Shown here piece after piece: positions 24,949 to 32,646 of a stretch of DNA of 33,257 bases. Source of the DNA: CAYVBW01 sp964449995 (lineage in GTDB: Bacteria > Patescibacteriota > Microgenomatia > UBA1400 > PJMF01); contig CAYVBW010000011.1 in the NCBI GenBank assembly GCA_964449995.1, forward strand, positions 1-33,257, in the 5' to 3' direction. The position numbers and the translations under genes were made by a program. The first letter of the stretch is position 1, and each line of letters begins with the position of its first letter. The notes beneath the pieces are model-generated. The model had not been told where the DNA came from. It did not search any database and saw only the letters and a list, made by a program, of their open reading frames with translations.

Positions 24949-25118
24949 TTGTTCTCCCGTCCCGCTTAGCGGGAGGACGGGAGGAACAAATCAGAATGGG
25001 GGTTCTAGGGGGATTCCCCCTAGTGGAGCTTTAAGGGTCTAATACCCCTTAAAGCGACAGGGGAGCAGGCTTTGATCTTGCAAAGCAAGACAAAATGCTG
25101 AGGGGTGAAACCCCTCAG
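24949..25118. ncRNA. GC-rich array of five hairpins, unidentified structured element
   Basis: Between recQ and the next gene lie five consecutive perfect or near-perfect hairpins: HP1 24949-24989 (14-bp stem with one bulge, core TCCCGTCC/GGACGGGA), HP2 25005-25023 (CTAGGGGG/CCCCCTAG, 3-nt loop), HP3 25028-25055 (GCTTTAAGGG/CCCTTAAAGC), HP4 25076-25090 (TCTTGC/GCAAGA), HP5 25098-25118 (CTGAGGGGT/ACCCCTCAG, GAA loop). The stretch is far richer in G and C than its surroundings and holds no open reading frame. None of the stems has a good T-run, though a weak terminator role for HP5 on the minus strand cannot be excluded. It could be a structured RNA or a mobile repeat. The expressed strand is unknown. 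Confidence 0.5.
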
Positions 25119-25131
25119 AAATGAGCTCATA

Positions 25132-25164
25132 TCTATTACTAATACTAATTTGCGAATTTATTCA
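25132..25164. repeat. 33-nt dispersed repeat, copy 2
   Basis: 31 of 33 bases match 6887-6919. This copy follows the hairpin array after 13 bases (which include the palindrome TGAGCTCA at 25122-25129) and its last three bases are the stop codon of the short gene on the minus strand. Confidence 0.8.
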
Positions 25165-25497
25165 AAACAATGCAATATCAGTTGAGATATTATAGAAACT
25201 AATTTCATTGGGGCACGCTAGATTAAAAGTCATATAACCTATCCAGCCTCTAGACATTTCTATTATACGAGCAGATTCTTGAGAGTTATTTCTATCGTTG
25301 TTTGTATCTTCTAGGTATTTTTTTAATATATCTCCAATACCAATCATTAGTTCTGTGCACCCTGGTGCTTGGCTTAAATCTGGGTATTCCTGCTGATAAC
25401 TATCTATAATTTCTTCTATACAGTTAATAAAAGGACTTGTGTCGGGATTAACTATATTTTCTGAATATGGGTGATTGGTTTCTGTCCTTCTGCTCAT
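25162..25497 (-). CDS. hypothetical protein, unrecognised
   Basis: I do not recognise this 111-residue protein. It is soluble and acidic overall, starts MSRRTETNHPYSEN, and has a likely helix at about 27-60 (INCIEEIIDSYQQEY onward) and another around ILKKYLED. No cysteine cluster or nucleotide-binding motif is seen. I chose the ATG at 25497; a longer frame reaches 25584 but adds only hydrophobic and tyrosine-rich residues typical of AT-rich non-coding DNA. It is placed between the hairpin array and a tRNA cluster, and its stop lies in the dispersed repeat, a setting often seen for inserted or fast-evolving genes. Confidence 0.5.
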   Translation of the reverse strand: MSRRTETNHPYSENIVNPDTSPFINCIEEIIDSYQQEYPDLSQAPGCTELMIGIGDILKKYLEDTNNDRNNSQESARIIEMSRGWIGYMTFNLACPNEISFYNISTDIALF

Positions 25498-25625
25498 AAA
25501 GTAAAAAATAATTAGTGATCTATTAATATATATCAAATTATATAAAACAAAACAATTGTCGTTATAAATAAAAAAAAGAAACACTAATGTTTTTTAAAAA
25601 GGAAGTTTGATGTTTTTGAGATGTG

Positions 25626-25699
25626 TCGGAGAGACAGGACTTGAACCTGCGACCTCGCGCTCCCAAAGCGCGCGCTCTAGCCATCTGAGCTACTCTCCG
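25626..25699 (-). tRNA. tRNA-Pro (anticodon TGG)
   Basis: Acceptor CGGAGAG / CTCTCCG with discriminator A. Anticodon stem CGCGC/GCGCG around loop TTTGGGA gives TGG. The T arm has GGTTCAAGTCC. CCA is not encoded (the next bases are CAC). Confidence 0.95.
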
Positions 25700-25731
25700 A
25701 TATTTATGACGATAATATTTTATTAAACTTG

Positions 25732-25804
25732 AGCGAGAGACGGGCTTCGAACCCGCGACCTTCTCCTTGGAAGGGAGACGCTCTACCAACTGAGCTACTC
25801 TCGC
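25732..25804 (-). tRNA. tRNA-Gly (anticodon TCC)
   Basis: Acceptor GCGAGAG / CTCTCGC, discriminator T. Anticodon stem TCTCC/GGAGA around loop CTTCCAA gives TCC. T arm GGGTTCGAAGCCC. CCA is not encoded. Confidence 0.95.
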
Positions 25805-25827
25805 TTTTTAAACCTGTTCTTTAAATG

Positions 25828-25911
25828 TGCCTCGGGTGGGAATCGAACCCACACTCTTGTGAAAGAACGAGATTTTAAGTCTCGCGCGTCTGCCAATTCC
25901 GCCACCGAGGC
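25828..25911 (-). tRNA. tRNA-Leu (anticodon TAA)
   Basis: Acceptor GCCTCGG / CCGAGGC, discriminator A. Anticodon stem CGAGA/TCTCG around loop CTTAAAA gives TAA. A long variable arm (about TTCTTTCACAAGAG) is typical of a class II tRNA. CCA is not encoded. It is first in the Leu-Gly-Pro order of transcription. Confidence 0.95.
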
Positions 25912-25993
25912 TAATTTATAGTTTTGGCTTAAATATAATAGTAAAATTTTAGGTACGCTAGATTATACCATCAATCACTTGTTTGCTAAATTT

Positions 25994-27430
25994 TTAGATC
26001 ATATCATGTAGCTTGTAAATATCTCCTGCTCCCATTGTCAGTAGCACATCATCCTCTTTTAGTTGGTGAAGACAATAATCAACCAAAGATTCTATAGTTT
26101 TTAAATTAACAATCTTTGTTTTAGGATTAAGTTTTCTAGTTTCAGTGACTAGCAAATCTGATGAGATGTTGGGGTCATATTGCTCTCTAGCAGATGGAAA
26201 AATATCAAGCAACAATACTTCTTTTGCTTTAGATAAAGCTGAGGTAAATTCTGGAAGCATTTCCTTGGTCCTTGAATAGGTGTGGGGTTGAAAAGCAATT
26301 GTTGTTTTTTTTGTAGGAAACCATTCTTTTAAAGCCTGTATAGTTTGAGCAATTTCATGTGGGTGGTGGGCATAATCATCATAATAAAAAACTCCCTTTT
26401 TTACTCCAATAAATTCAAATCTGCGTTGAGTGCCCTGAAAGGTTGTTAGGGCTTTTAAACTGTCTTTAATACTGATCCCTAATTCAAGTGCTGCCAAGGT
26501 AGCGGTGAGTGCGTTTAATAGATTAAAATCTCCAGGCAGGCTTAACTCTATTGCATAAGACTGACCATTGATTTTTGCTTTTCCATAATTTTTCTGCTCT
26601 GTTATTTTTGAATTTAATAAACTAGCATCTGCCTGCACACTTTTACCAAAGGTTTTGAGGGCTATTTGCTCTTTATCAAGATCAGAGTTAATCTTTTTGA
26701 CGATTTCAACTAGGTGCGAGTTGTCTTGGTTGATAATTAAACTACCCCCTGTTTTTGTTTGTAGGAAAAATTGTGTAAAAATGTCCTTAGTATGCCCTAG
26801 ACTGTGATATACATCTGGGTGATCGTATTCTAAATTAGTACAAACATTAATTGTGGGGTTTAGAAATGAAAATCGAGGAGTAAGTTTTGGTTGATCCATT
26901 TTTTCTTCAGGATTAATGACATACTCATCTGCTTCTGCAACAAAATATTCACTGTTTTGATTCCATCTGCCAGTATTACTTAAACCCAAAATCTCTCCTA
27001 CACCGATGGAGAAAGAGGCTGGTTGATTGTTTTTTTCAAGTATCCAGGCAATCATGGCAGAAACTGTTGTTTTTCCCCCTACTCCACAAACCGCGATTCC
27101 TTTTTTTTGATTAAAAAAATAAGCTAAAGCTTCTGCTTGAGAAACAACTGGTAAATTTTTTTCTAAGGCCTGCACCACCATTGGATTTTTAATCCCGCCA
27201 TGAGCTGCAGTATAAACAACACAATCAATTTTATCAGGCAATTGGTGAGTGAAACCATGATCAATTTTTAAATTTAGTTTTGAAAGTATTTTTTGAGTAA
27301 CAAAATCTTCTGCAACATCACATCCTGAAACCCTTTTTTCAAGGTCAAGCAAAATTTGTGCCAAAGAGGTCATAGCAACTCCTTTGATGCCCATTAAATA
27401 AAATTGTTTAAATTGGTCTAGATTAGTCAT
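25994..27430 (-). CDS. murC: UDP-N-acetylmuramate:L-alanine ligase (MurC) with unusual P-loop
   Basis: Adds L-alanine to UDP-MurNAc, the first step of peptide stem synthesis. The N-terminal domain is present (MGIKGVAMTSLA, then VVYTAAHG). The P-loop is GVGGKTT at 116-122 where MurC and Mpl normally have GTHGKTT. Later motifs are standard: NLEYDHPDVY, YYDDYAHHPHEI, FQPHTYSRTK and MGAGDI. 478 residues fits MurC. Its start overlaps the end of murE by eight bases, so it is the second gene of a wall operon. The recycling ligase Mpl is the alternative identity, but the operon favours MurC. Confidence 0.88.
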   Translation of the reverse strand: MTNLDQFKQFYLMGIKGVAMTSLAQILLDLEKRVSGCDVAEDFVTQKILSKLNLKIDHGFTHQLPDKIDCVVYTAAHGGIKNPMVVQALEKNLPVVSQAEALAYFFNQKKGIAVCGVGGKTTVSAMIAWILEKNNQPASFSIGVGEILGLSNTGRWNQNSEYFVAEADEYVINPEEKMDQPKLTPRFSFLNPTINVCTNLEYDHPDVYHSLGHTKDIFTQFFLQTKTGGSLIINQDNSHLVEIVKKINSDLDKEQIALKTFGKSVQADASLLNSKITEQKNYGKAKINGQSYAIELSLPGDFNLLNALTATLAALELGISIKDSLKALTTFQGTQRRFEFIGVKKGVFYYDDYAHHPHEIAQTIQALKEWFPTKKTTIAFQPHTYSRTKEMLPEFTSALSKAKEVLLLDIFPSAREQYDPNISSDLLVTETRKLNPKTKIVNLKTIESLVDYCLHQLKEDDVLLTMGAGDIYKLHDMI

Positions 27431-28655
27431 GGTTTTTATCTAGTTTTTCTTCTTTAATAATTTGAGTAGCAATAATTTTGTCTCCCCACGGGATCTCTTT
27501 TTTTCCTATGGCTAAACTTTTTTCAGGGCCTTTTCCCATGAGAGCCACAACATCATTTGGCTGTGCTAGTTTAGTAAGAGTCAGCTCTATTGCTTTGTAT
27601 CGATTTGGAATAGATAATATCTTATTGTGTTTTTCTGTTATGCCAGATTTAATTTGTTGAATAATAGCCCAGGTGTTTTCAGTCCTAGAGTCATCAGCTG
27701 TGAGTACCACTAAATCAGCATATTGAGCTGCTATCTGACCCATAATTGGGCGTTTGGATTGATCTCTCAGGCCGGTTGCTCCAAATAAGGCAATTAGTTT
27801 GCCATTTTTTTTAACCTGTTTTTTTAGATGTGGCAAAAGTTGCTCAAGAGCATTGGGGGTATGTGCAAAATCAACAATAACACGAAAAAGCTGGCCTGCA
27901 TTTACCTCTTCTGTTCTACCGGGAACATTAGGAAAGTTTGAGATAGCTGCTGCAATTTTTTGGTCAGGAATTTTCAAATGTTGAGTGACTTTCACAGCCA
28001 ATCTGGCATTCATTTGGTTATATGGTTCAGGAAAACGTTTTTGAATTGCTTGTTTAATTTTTTTATCAATGCCTTCTTCTAAACTATAGTTAATTACTTC
28101 TTGTTTTTTTAAATCCAGCCTTTGTTTTACTCGATAAAAGGATTTATCATCTTGATTGATAATTGCCACTGGCGCTTTTTTTAGCAGTAAACATTTAGCA
28201 TCAATATAGTCATTGTAAGTAAGATGATAATCTAGGTGTTCATGACTAACGTTGGTTAAGCCAGCAATACTGGGTTTTATTCCCCAATCGCGATATTGAT
28301 AAACTCCGTGTGAAGTCATCTCCAAAACAACATGTTCACACTTCTCTTTCACCATCTGTTTCAAAATAAGATTAAGTTCTTTTGGGCTTGGTGCGGTTGT
28401 ATGCAGCCCTGTATCTATTTCTTTGTCTCCAATTTTTGCAGCAATAGTAGAGACTAACCCTGTTTTTAAATTTGCCTGGTTTAAAATATGATAGACAAGA
28501 GTGCTGGTGGTGGTTTTACCGTCAGTTCCAGTAATGGCTATAGTTTTTAGTTTATTTGCTGGAAAATTGAATCTAATTTGAGCAGGAATGCCATTTAATA
28601 AGCCCGTTTTGAAAAAATGGTAAATTCTTTTAATTCTATAGATTAATTTTTTCAT
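27423..28655 (-). CDS. murE: Mur ligase, MurE type, lacking the N-terminal domain
   Basis: Adds the third amino acid (diaminopimelate or lysine) to UDP-MurNAc-L-Ala-D-Glu. GTDGKTTT at residues 43-50 (about residue 110 in the E. coli enzyme), LTNVSHEHLDYH, VDFAHTPNAL and a C-terminal MGKGPE. The N-terminal UDP-binding domain is replaced by about 35 basic and hydrophobic residues. The amino-acid specificity motif, DNPR in meso-diaminopimelate enzymes, reads DDSRTE, with the arginine kept; this leans to diaminopimelate but is not decisive. It overlaps murC by eight bases. Confidence 0.9.
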   Translation of the reverse strand: MKKLIYRIKRIYHFFKTGLLNGIPAQIRFNFPANKLKTIAITGTDGKTTTSTLVYHILNQANLKTGLVSTIAAKIGDKEIDTGLHTTAPSPKELNLILKQMVKEKCEHVVLEMTSHGVYQYRDWGIKPSIAGLTNVSHEHLDYHLTYNDYIDAKCLLLKKAPVAIINQDDKSFYRVKQRLDLKKQEVINYSLEEGIDKKIKQAIQKRFPEPYNQMNARLAVKVTQHLKIPDQKIAAAISNFPNVPGRTEEVNAGQLFRVIVDFAHTPNALEQLLPHLKKQVKKNGKLIALFGATGLRDQSKRPIMGQIAAQYADLVVLTADDSRTENTWAIIQQIKSGITEKHNKILSIPNRYKAIELTLTKLAQPNDVVALMGKGPEKSLAIGKKEIPWGDKIIATQIIKEEKLDKNHD

Positions 28656-28747
28656 TAATAAGTAATTATAACTGAATAATTAAAACAAGTAGAAATAATT
28701 AGATGATGACTACCCCTTTCTTGTTTAGGGAATTTTTACCCTAGTGG

Positions 28748-28753
28748 TATAAT
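28748..28753 (+). promoter_or_regulatory. extended -10 TATAAT before the 133-residue gene
   Basis: TGGTATAAT (TG at 28745-28746, TATAAT at 28748-28753) is a perfect extended -10 element. It lies 18 bases before the ATG at 28772, giving a leader of about 11 bases. A weak TTTAGG is at a -35 distance. Confidence 0.6.
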
Positions 28754-28771
28754 TCAGGTTAATCAATAAAT

Positions 28772-29173
28772 ATGACCGATAGACAGCGTGCTTTTGTATC
28801 AGCCTTAACCTTTGTTGTGAAAAACAATAATTTTGTTGATTATCACAGAATAGGGGTGAGAAGATTGCCTTTAGAAGTAATGATGTATGAATTTAGAGGG
28901 GTTTGGCAAGCCAACAGTCTGTCAATCTATGATGATAAAGAAAATAAGATTCATTCCAGCCAATTTTATAAAGATCCATGGGGTATGCAAATTTCATGGC
29001 AAGGAAAAAAAAGAACCGAGCAGTTGAAGGTTTTTATTCCTGATGGTCTTAGTGTTAGAGGAGAAGATGGGGATTATTTTAAATTTAATGGCAGATATTA
29101 TTCTCCTGATAAGGTTGAGATTAAGGATTACAGCCAGGATACGGATCGCTATGTTTATCGAGTAGTCTGGTAG
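28772..29173 (+). CDS. hypothetical protein, unrecognised
   Basis: 133 residues, no membrane segment, beta-strand-rich pattern with many aromatic and basic residues (for example FYKDPWGMQISWQGKKR). I recognise no family. A good extended -10 promoter precedes it, and comM follows 60 bases later on the same strand. Composition is like that of neighbouring genes. Confidence 0.65.
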   Translation: MTDRQRAFVSALTFVVKNNNFVDYHRIGVRRLPLEVMMYEFRGVWQANSLSIYDDKENKIHSSQFYKDPWGMQISWQGKKRTEQLKVFIPDGLSVRGEDGDYFKFNGRYYSPDKVEIKDYSQDTDRYVYRVVW

Positions 29174-29233
29174 TTATTTTTCTCCTTTTTAATTTTCAGT
29201 TTAATTTAAGGTAAATAGGTTGATATAGCTCTA

Positions 29234-30745
29234 ATGAGAGCAAATGTGTCGTCTATTATTTTGCAAGGCCTCAAGCCCATTAAAGTGGAGGTTGAAGTTT
29301 TAACAACCAAAGGGATTCCTAAATTAATTATTACGGGTTTGGCAGACCGAGTGATTAGTGAATCAAAGGAAAGGATTCTTTCTTGTTTAAAAAGTAACAA
29401 AATTAAAATCAAAAGCTGTAGAACAGTAGTAAACTTATTCCCTTCTGGTATTCCTAAAAGGGATGAGCATTTAGAGTTATCCATCTTAATAGCTTTGTTA
29501 AAAAGTTATGAAATATATCCCTTTGACACATTTACTACTCAAGATTGTTTTATTGGGTCACTGGGTTTGAATGGCGCCATTAAACCAGTCAAAAAGATAT
29601 TTGCTCTAGTTGCTTTTGCAGCAGAAAATGGATTTAGGAGAGTTTTTATACCAGCCCAAAATTTCTCTCAAGTAAAAAACATCAATAACATTCAAATAAT
29701 TGCCCTGGATAGCCTAAAACAGCTGTTAAAAAATAATTGGCGTTCTCAAAAAACAACTGCAGCTGAATATGTGCTAAAACCACTTACTCTAGAGGTTACA
29801 ATTAATGATTTAATTGGTAATGAGCAGGTAAAGAGAATATTGCAGATTTCAGCAGCAGGACAACACCATTTATTATTAACAGGTCCACCTGGCACTGGAA
29901 AAACATTGATGGCTAAATCAATACTTTCGATTTTACCCTCACTGTCCTATGCAGAATCAATTGAGGTATCCAAAGTTTATTCAGCAGTTTTTGATGAAAG
30001 AATTTTAACCAGCACTCCCCCATTTAGGGAACCCCATTTTAGACTTTCTCCTAGCGCATTTATTGGCGGAGGGCTGAACTTAAGCCCTGGTGAAATTTCG
30101 TTGTCACATCTGGGGGTTTTGTTTTTGGATGAGGTTAGTTCTTTTAAGAATGAAAACTTAGATTGTTTAAAAGAACCGATGGAGTCTGGTTTAATTAAAA
30201 TCAATCAATTAGGTTTGTCAGTTAAATATCCAGCTAATTTTATTTTAATAGCAGCTCAAAACCCTTGTCCTTGTGGTTTTTATGGTAGTCAAGTTAAAGC
30301 TTGTCAATGCTCTCCTTGGCAGAGAAAACGCTATCAGGATAGAATTTCAGGCTCGATTTTAGACCGAATTGATTTATTTTTCCAAACAGATCTCTCTAAA
30401 AATAAATTTATTTTAACGAAAAAGCACTCCTTTTCTAATTTAGATACTATCCAAAACAAAATCACAGCTGCCAGAGAGTCCCAAAGGCAAAGATATAAAC
30501 ACTTGCCCGTTAGGACCAATGCCAAATTAACTGGCTCACAAGTAAAGAAGTTAATTTATTTAAACAATGATTGCGTTAGGTTTTTAGAGAAAGCAACCAA
30601 TAGCTTTCAACTTTCCAGTAGATCAATTTTTAAAACTATTAAAGTGGCTAGAACAATTGCGGATTTAGATGGGGCTAGCCTTGTAAAAAGGGAGCATTTG
30701 ATGGAAGCGCTAAGCTATCGTTGTAGACTTAGTTTACCCTCTTAA
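29234..30745 (+). CDS. comM: ComM/YifB-family AAA+ ATPase (Mg chelatase-like)
   Basis: Hexameric AAA+ helicase, shown in other bacteria to promote branch migration during natural transformation. An N-terminal Lon-like S5 domain (residues about 1-165, VEVEVLTTKGIPKLIITGL) is followed by Walker A GPPGTGKTLMAKS, Walker B VLFLDEV, and the family motif NPCPCGFYG. 503 residues matches the family. The 3' end overlaps the convergent uppP by four bases. Together with the anchored nuclease it fits DNA uptake by a scavenging cell, but no competence pilus genes are here. Confidence 0.95.
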   Translation: MRANVSSIILQGLKPIKVEVEVLTTKGIPKLIITGLADRVISESKERILSCLKSNKIKIKSCRTVVNLFPSGIPKRDEHLELSILIALLKSYEIYPFDTFTTQDCFIGSLGLNGAIKPVKKIFALVAFAAENGFRRVFIPAQNFSQVKNINNIQIIALDSLKQLLKNNWRSQKTTAAEYVLKPLTLEVTINDLIGNEQVKRILQISAAGQHHLLLTGPPGTGKTLMAKSILSILPSLSYAESIEVSKVYSAVFDERILTSTPPFREPHFRLSPSAFIGGGLNLSPGEISLSHLGVLFLDEVSSFKNENLDCLKEPMESGLIKINQLGLSVKYPANFILIAAQNPCPCGFYGSQVKACQCSPWQRKRYQDRISGSILDRIDLFFQTDLSKNKFILTKKHSFSNLDTIQNKITAARESQRQRYKHLPVRTNAKLTGSQVKKLIYLNNDCVRFLEKATNSFQLSSRSIFKTIKVARTIADLDGASLVKREHLMEALSYRCRLSLPS

Positions 30746-31503
30746 GTTGTTAATATGGCTAAAATGCCTAGAATAAGACAGTACCAGCCAAAGTAATGAT
30801 ACTTGGATTTATTTAGTGTGGCTCTTAAAAATTTTAGGCTAGCAAGGCTGGTAAAAAAGCAGACGATCCCACCTACTAAGTAAGCAATAATTGAAATTTG
30901 GTTAAGTTTTTCAACACTTTCTGGAGTAAGTAAAATTAGTTCTCCAAAGCTGGCAATAAGAATTGCGGGAATGGCTATTAAAAAACTAAACTCAAAGGCA
31001 GTTTTTTTATTAATCTTTGCAGTTGCAGCTCCAAATAAAGTTGATCCAGATCTGGAAACACCCGGTATTAGGGCTATGGCTTGAGTCAACCCTACAAAAA
31101 AGGATTTTTTTTCTGTTAGGGCCTGATCATTTTTGGGGCTATTAAATTTTTTTGCAGCTACAAAATTAAAAACTGCTGTCATTATCAGGGCAAATCCTGT
31201 AATTAAATTAGAATAGAATAATGGTTTGATATGATTTCTAACAGCTACGCCAACAATAACTAAAGGTAAAGTCGCTATTATGATAAAAAAAATATTTTTT
31301 TTATCAATTTTTACAATAGTTTTTCTAAAGTAGTAAATAATTACCACCACACTAACTAAATGGACAAAAATATCAAAATAAAAAGGAGGTGGGTATATTT
31401 GCATCCAATTTTGCAGTAACACCAAATGACCGGAACTAGATACAGGTAAAAATTCAGTTATTCCTTGCACCATACCTAGAAAGATTGCCTGGCCAATAGT
31501 CAT
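30742..31503 (-). CDS. uppP: undecaprenyl-diphosphatase (UppP/BacA)
   Basis: Membrane phosphatase that recycles the undecaprenyl carrier. QGITEFLPVSSSGHLVL (about 9-25) with the catalytic Glu and Ser/His region, and PGVSRSGSTLFGAA (about 147-160), with about eight membrane segments. 253 residues, slightly short of the usual 265. It complements the polyprenyl synthase and the Mur ligases of the window. The gene is preceded by rnpB on the same strand with 107 bases between. Confidence 0.96.
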   Translation of the reverse strand: MTIGQAIFLGMVQGITEFLPVSSSGHLVLLQNWMQIYPPPFYFDIFVHLVSVVVIIYYFRKTIVKIDKKNIFFIIIATLPLVIVGVAVRNHIKPLFYSNLITGFALIMTAVFNFVAAKKFNSPKNDQALTEKKSFFVGLTQAIALIPGVSRSGSTLFGAATAKINKKTAFEFSFLIAIPAILIASFGELILLTPESVEKLNQISIIAYLVGGIVCFFTSLASLKFLRATLNKSKYHYFGWYCLILGILAILTT

Positions 31504-31610
31504 AAAAAGAATAGATCAAGTACTTAATAATACTTCAGTTTATTAAAGATTAGATAAAATTTACAGTAGGGAAAAATAAAAAAAACTGCAGTTAGATATA
31601 TAAAAATTGT

Positions 31611-31923
31611 GGCGCAATCCGTAAGCCGGATTCTGTTTTAGGTAGTGATTTATCTACGCCTGAGCTTTATTACCTCGATCTATTTCTAGATGCATAGACA
31701 GCAAGTTCAATAAGGTAAAGATCGTCAGTCTCAGCTGGGAGGATTGCCCAGCCAAATTGGCTGATCCAGTCGCTTGGTCGTTTCACCCGACGCCACTCGG
31801 ATCGTCACTGTTGCTCTAACTGGCTTGCTTTTAAAAAAGCAATCTCCTGCTTTCGCAAGACACCATTTGCTGTGCTGTCCGGACTTTCCTCTTTGCTAGG
31901 CAAAGCCACTACTCGATTGCGCC
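31611..31923 (-). ncRNA. rnpB: RNase P RNA, class A
   Basis: Catalytic RNA that cuts tRNA 5' leaders. Helix P1 is formed by GGCGCAATC at the 5' end and GATTGCGCC at the 3' end. The conserved 5' block GAGGAAAGTCCGGACA, a GTGAAAC segment and the 3' block ACAGAATCCGGCTTACGG are all present. About 313 nt, shorter than the E. coli RNA (377 nt). A hairpin ATCTA-GAAA-TAGAT lies in the specificity-to-catalytic junction. No clear GGU motif for the tRNA CCA end was recognised by eye, in line with tRNA genes here lacking CCA, but this needs a structure model. Confidence 0.96.
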
Positions 31924-31930
31924 ATCTTGT

Positions 31931-31939
31931 ATTATATCA
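31931..31939 (-). promoter_or_regulatory. rnpB promoter, extended -10
   Basis: On the minus strand TGATATAAT (TG, one base, TATAAT at 31936-31931), then seven bases, then the G of P1 at 31923. Because the 5' end of rnpB is fixed by helix P1, this gives an internal measure of the -10 to +1 distance in this genome. Confidence 0.65.
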
Positions 31940-31950
31940 AAAATTAATAG

Positions 31951-31962
31951 ATCAAGCTTGAT
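31951..31962. promoter_or_regulatory. 12-bp perfect palindrome upstream of rnpB
   Basis: ATCAAGCTTGAT is a complete inverted repeat about 28 bases upstream of the predicted rnpB start and 64 bases before the divergent coiled-coil gene. It may be an operator; chance is also possible. Confidence 0.25.
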
Positions 31963-32025
31963 GAAGTAAATAAAAATTGATATAAACTAGACCAGTTACT
32001 TGTTATTTAATAAGAAAGGCGTAGT

Positions 32026-32568
32026 ATGCCAGATGAAAAACTAACAGATGAAGCTCTAGCTGCTGGTGAGGAGACACCAAAGTTAAGAGATGCTAATGAC
32101 CTGGCGATAGAGGCATTGAGTCAAAATTCAAAGGATAAAAAAAACAGCTCTGCTCAAACTGAAGCCGAACAATCAGACGAGTTTGCTCAAACCCTTCATG
32201 CTCTTGAATCTGTGATTGAGTCAAAGGCTAATAAATTAATGAATATGAAAAAGGAAGCCAGGGAAAAAAGAAAAATGATCTCTAATGTTTTTGAAAATGA
32301 TAATGAACTTCAAGATGTTGAGGTTCAAAAAGAAGAAGTTCAAACACAGCTAAAGCAAAGAAAAAACGACTTAGAAGAAACAGTTCAGGTTAGACAGTTA
32401 AGAGATGATTTAAGGGAAATAAGACAAGAACAAAAAGATCTAGAAGAAAGCTTGAGCAATCATTTGATTAATTACCATCAGCTTACCAACTCTACAAGCT
32501 TTGATACCTCTGATGGCGATCAGTGGGAGTTTGACATAAAAGCTAAAGTTAAATCCAAGAAGGTTTAG
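32026..32568 (+). CDS. hypothetical coiled-coil protein
   Basis: 180 residues, very rich in Glu, Lys and Gln. A long coiled coil is likely at about residues 60-150 (the stretch ELQDVEVQKEEVQTQLKQ onward). The N-terminal 50 residues look disordered and acidic. No catalytic motif is recognised. A Shine-Dalgarno-like AAAGG lies seven bases before the ATG. It is divergent from rnpB and converges on the S21 gene. Confidence 0.75.
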   Translation: MPDEKLTDEALAAGEETPKLRDANDLAIEALSQNSKDKKNSSAQTEAEQSDEFAQTLHALESVIESKANKLMNMKKEAREKRKMISNVFENDNELQDVEVQKEEVQTQLKQRKNDLEETVQVRQLRDDLREIRQEQKDLEESLSNHLINYHQLTNSTSFDTSDGDQWEFDIKAKVKSKKV

Positions 32569-32646
32569 TTTTTCTAGATTAGTTTGGTTAAAAGATTAGT
32601 CGGCAATTTAGCCAACCATTGCTTAATTCTAAAGTATTAGAGATAT

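Noticed and set aside
25005..25118. HP2, HP3 and HP5 as intrinsic terminators
   Set aside because: None is followed by a proper T-run on either strand, and five in a row would be redundant.
24949..25118. CRISPR array
   Set aside because: The hairpins differ in sequence and spacing; there are no identical direct repeats with spacers, and no cas genes.
25562..25789. Open reading frame across the tRNA-Gly and tRNA-Pro genes
   Set aside because: The translated sequence is that of tRNA genes read as protein, a common artefact.
29206..29484. Reverse-strand frame inside comM
   Set aside because: Antisense shadow of the conserved ComM N-terminal domain.
32584..32615. Terminator between the coiled-coil and rpsU genes
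   Set aside because: A 9-bp stem with one G-U pair exists, but the 14-nt loop and missing T-run make it unconvincing.
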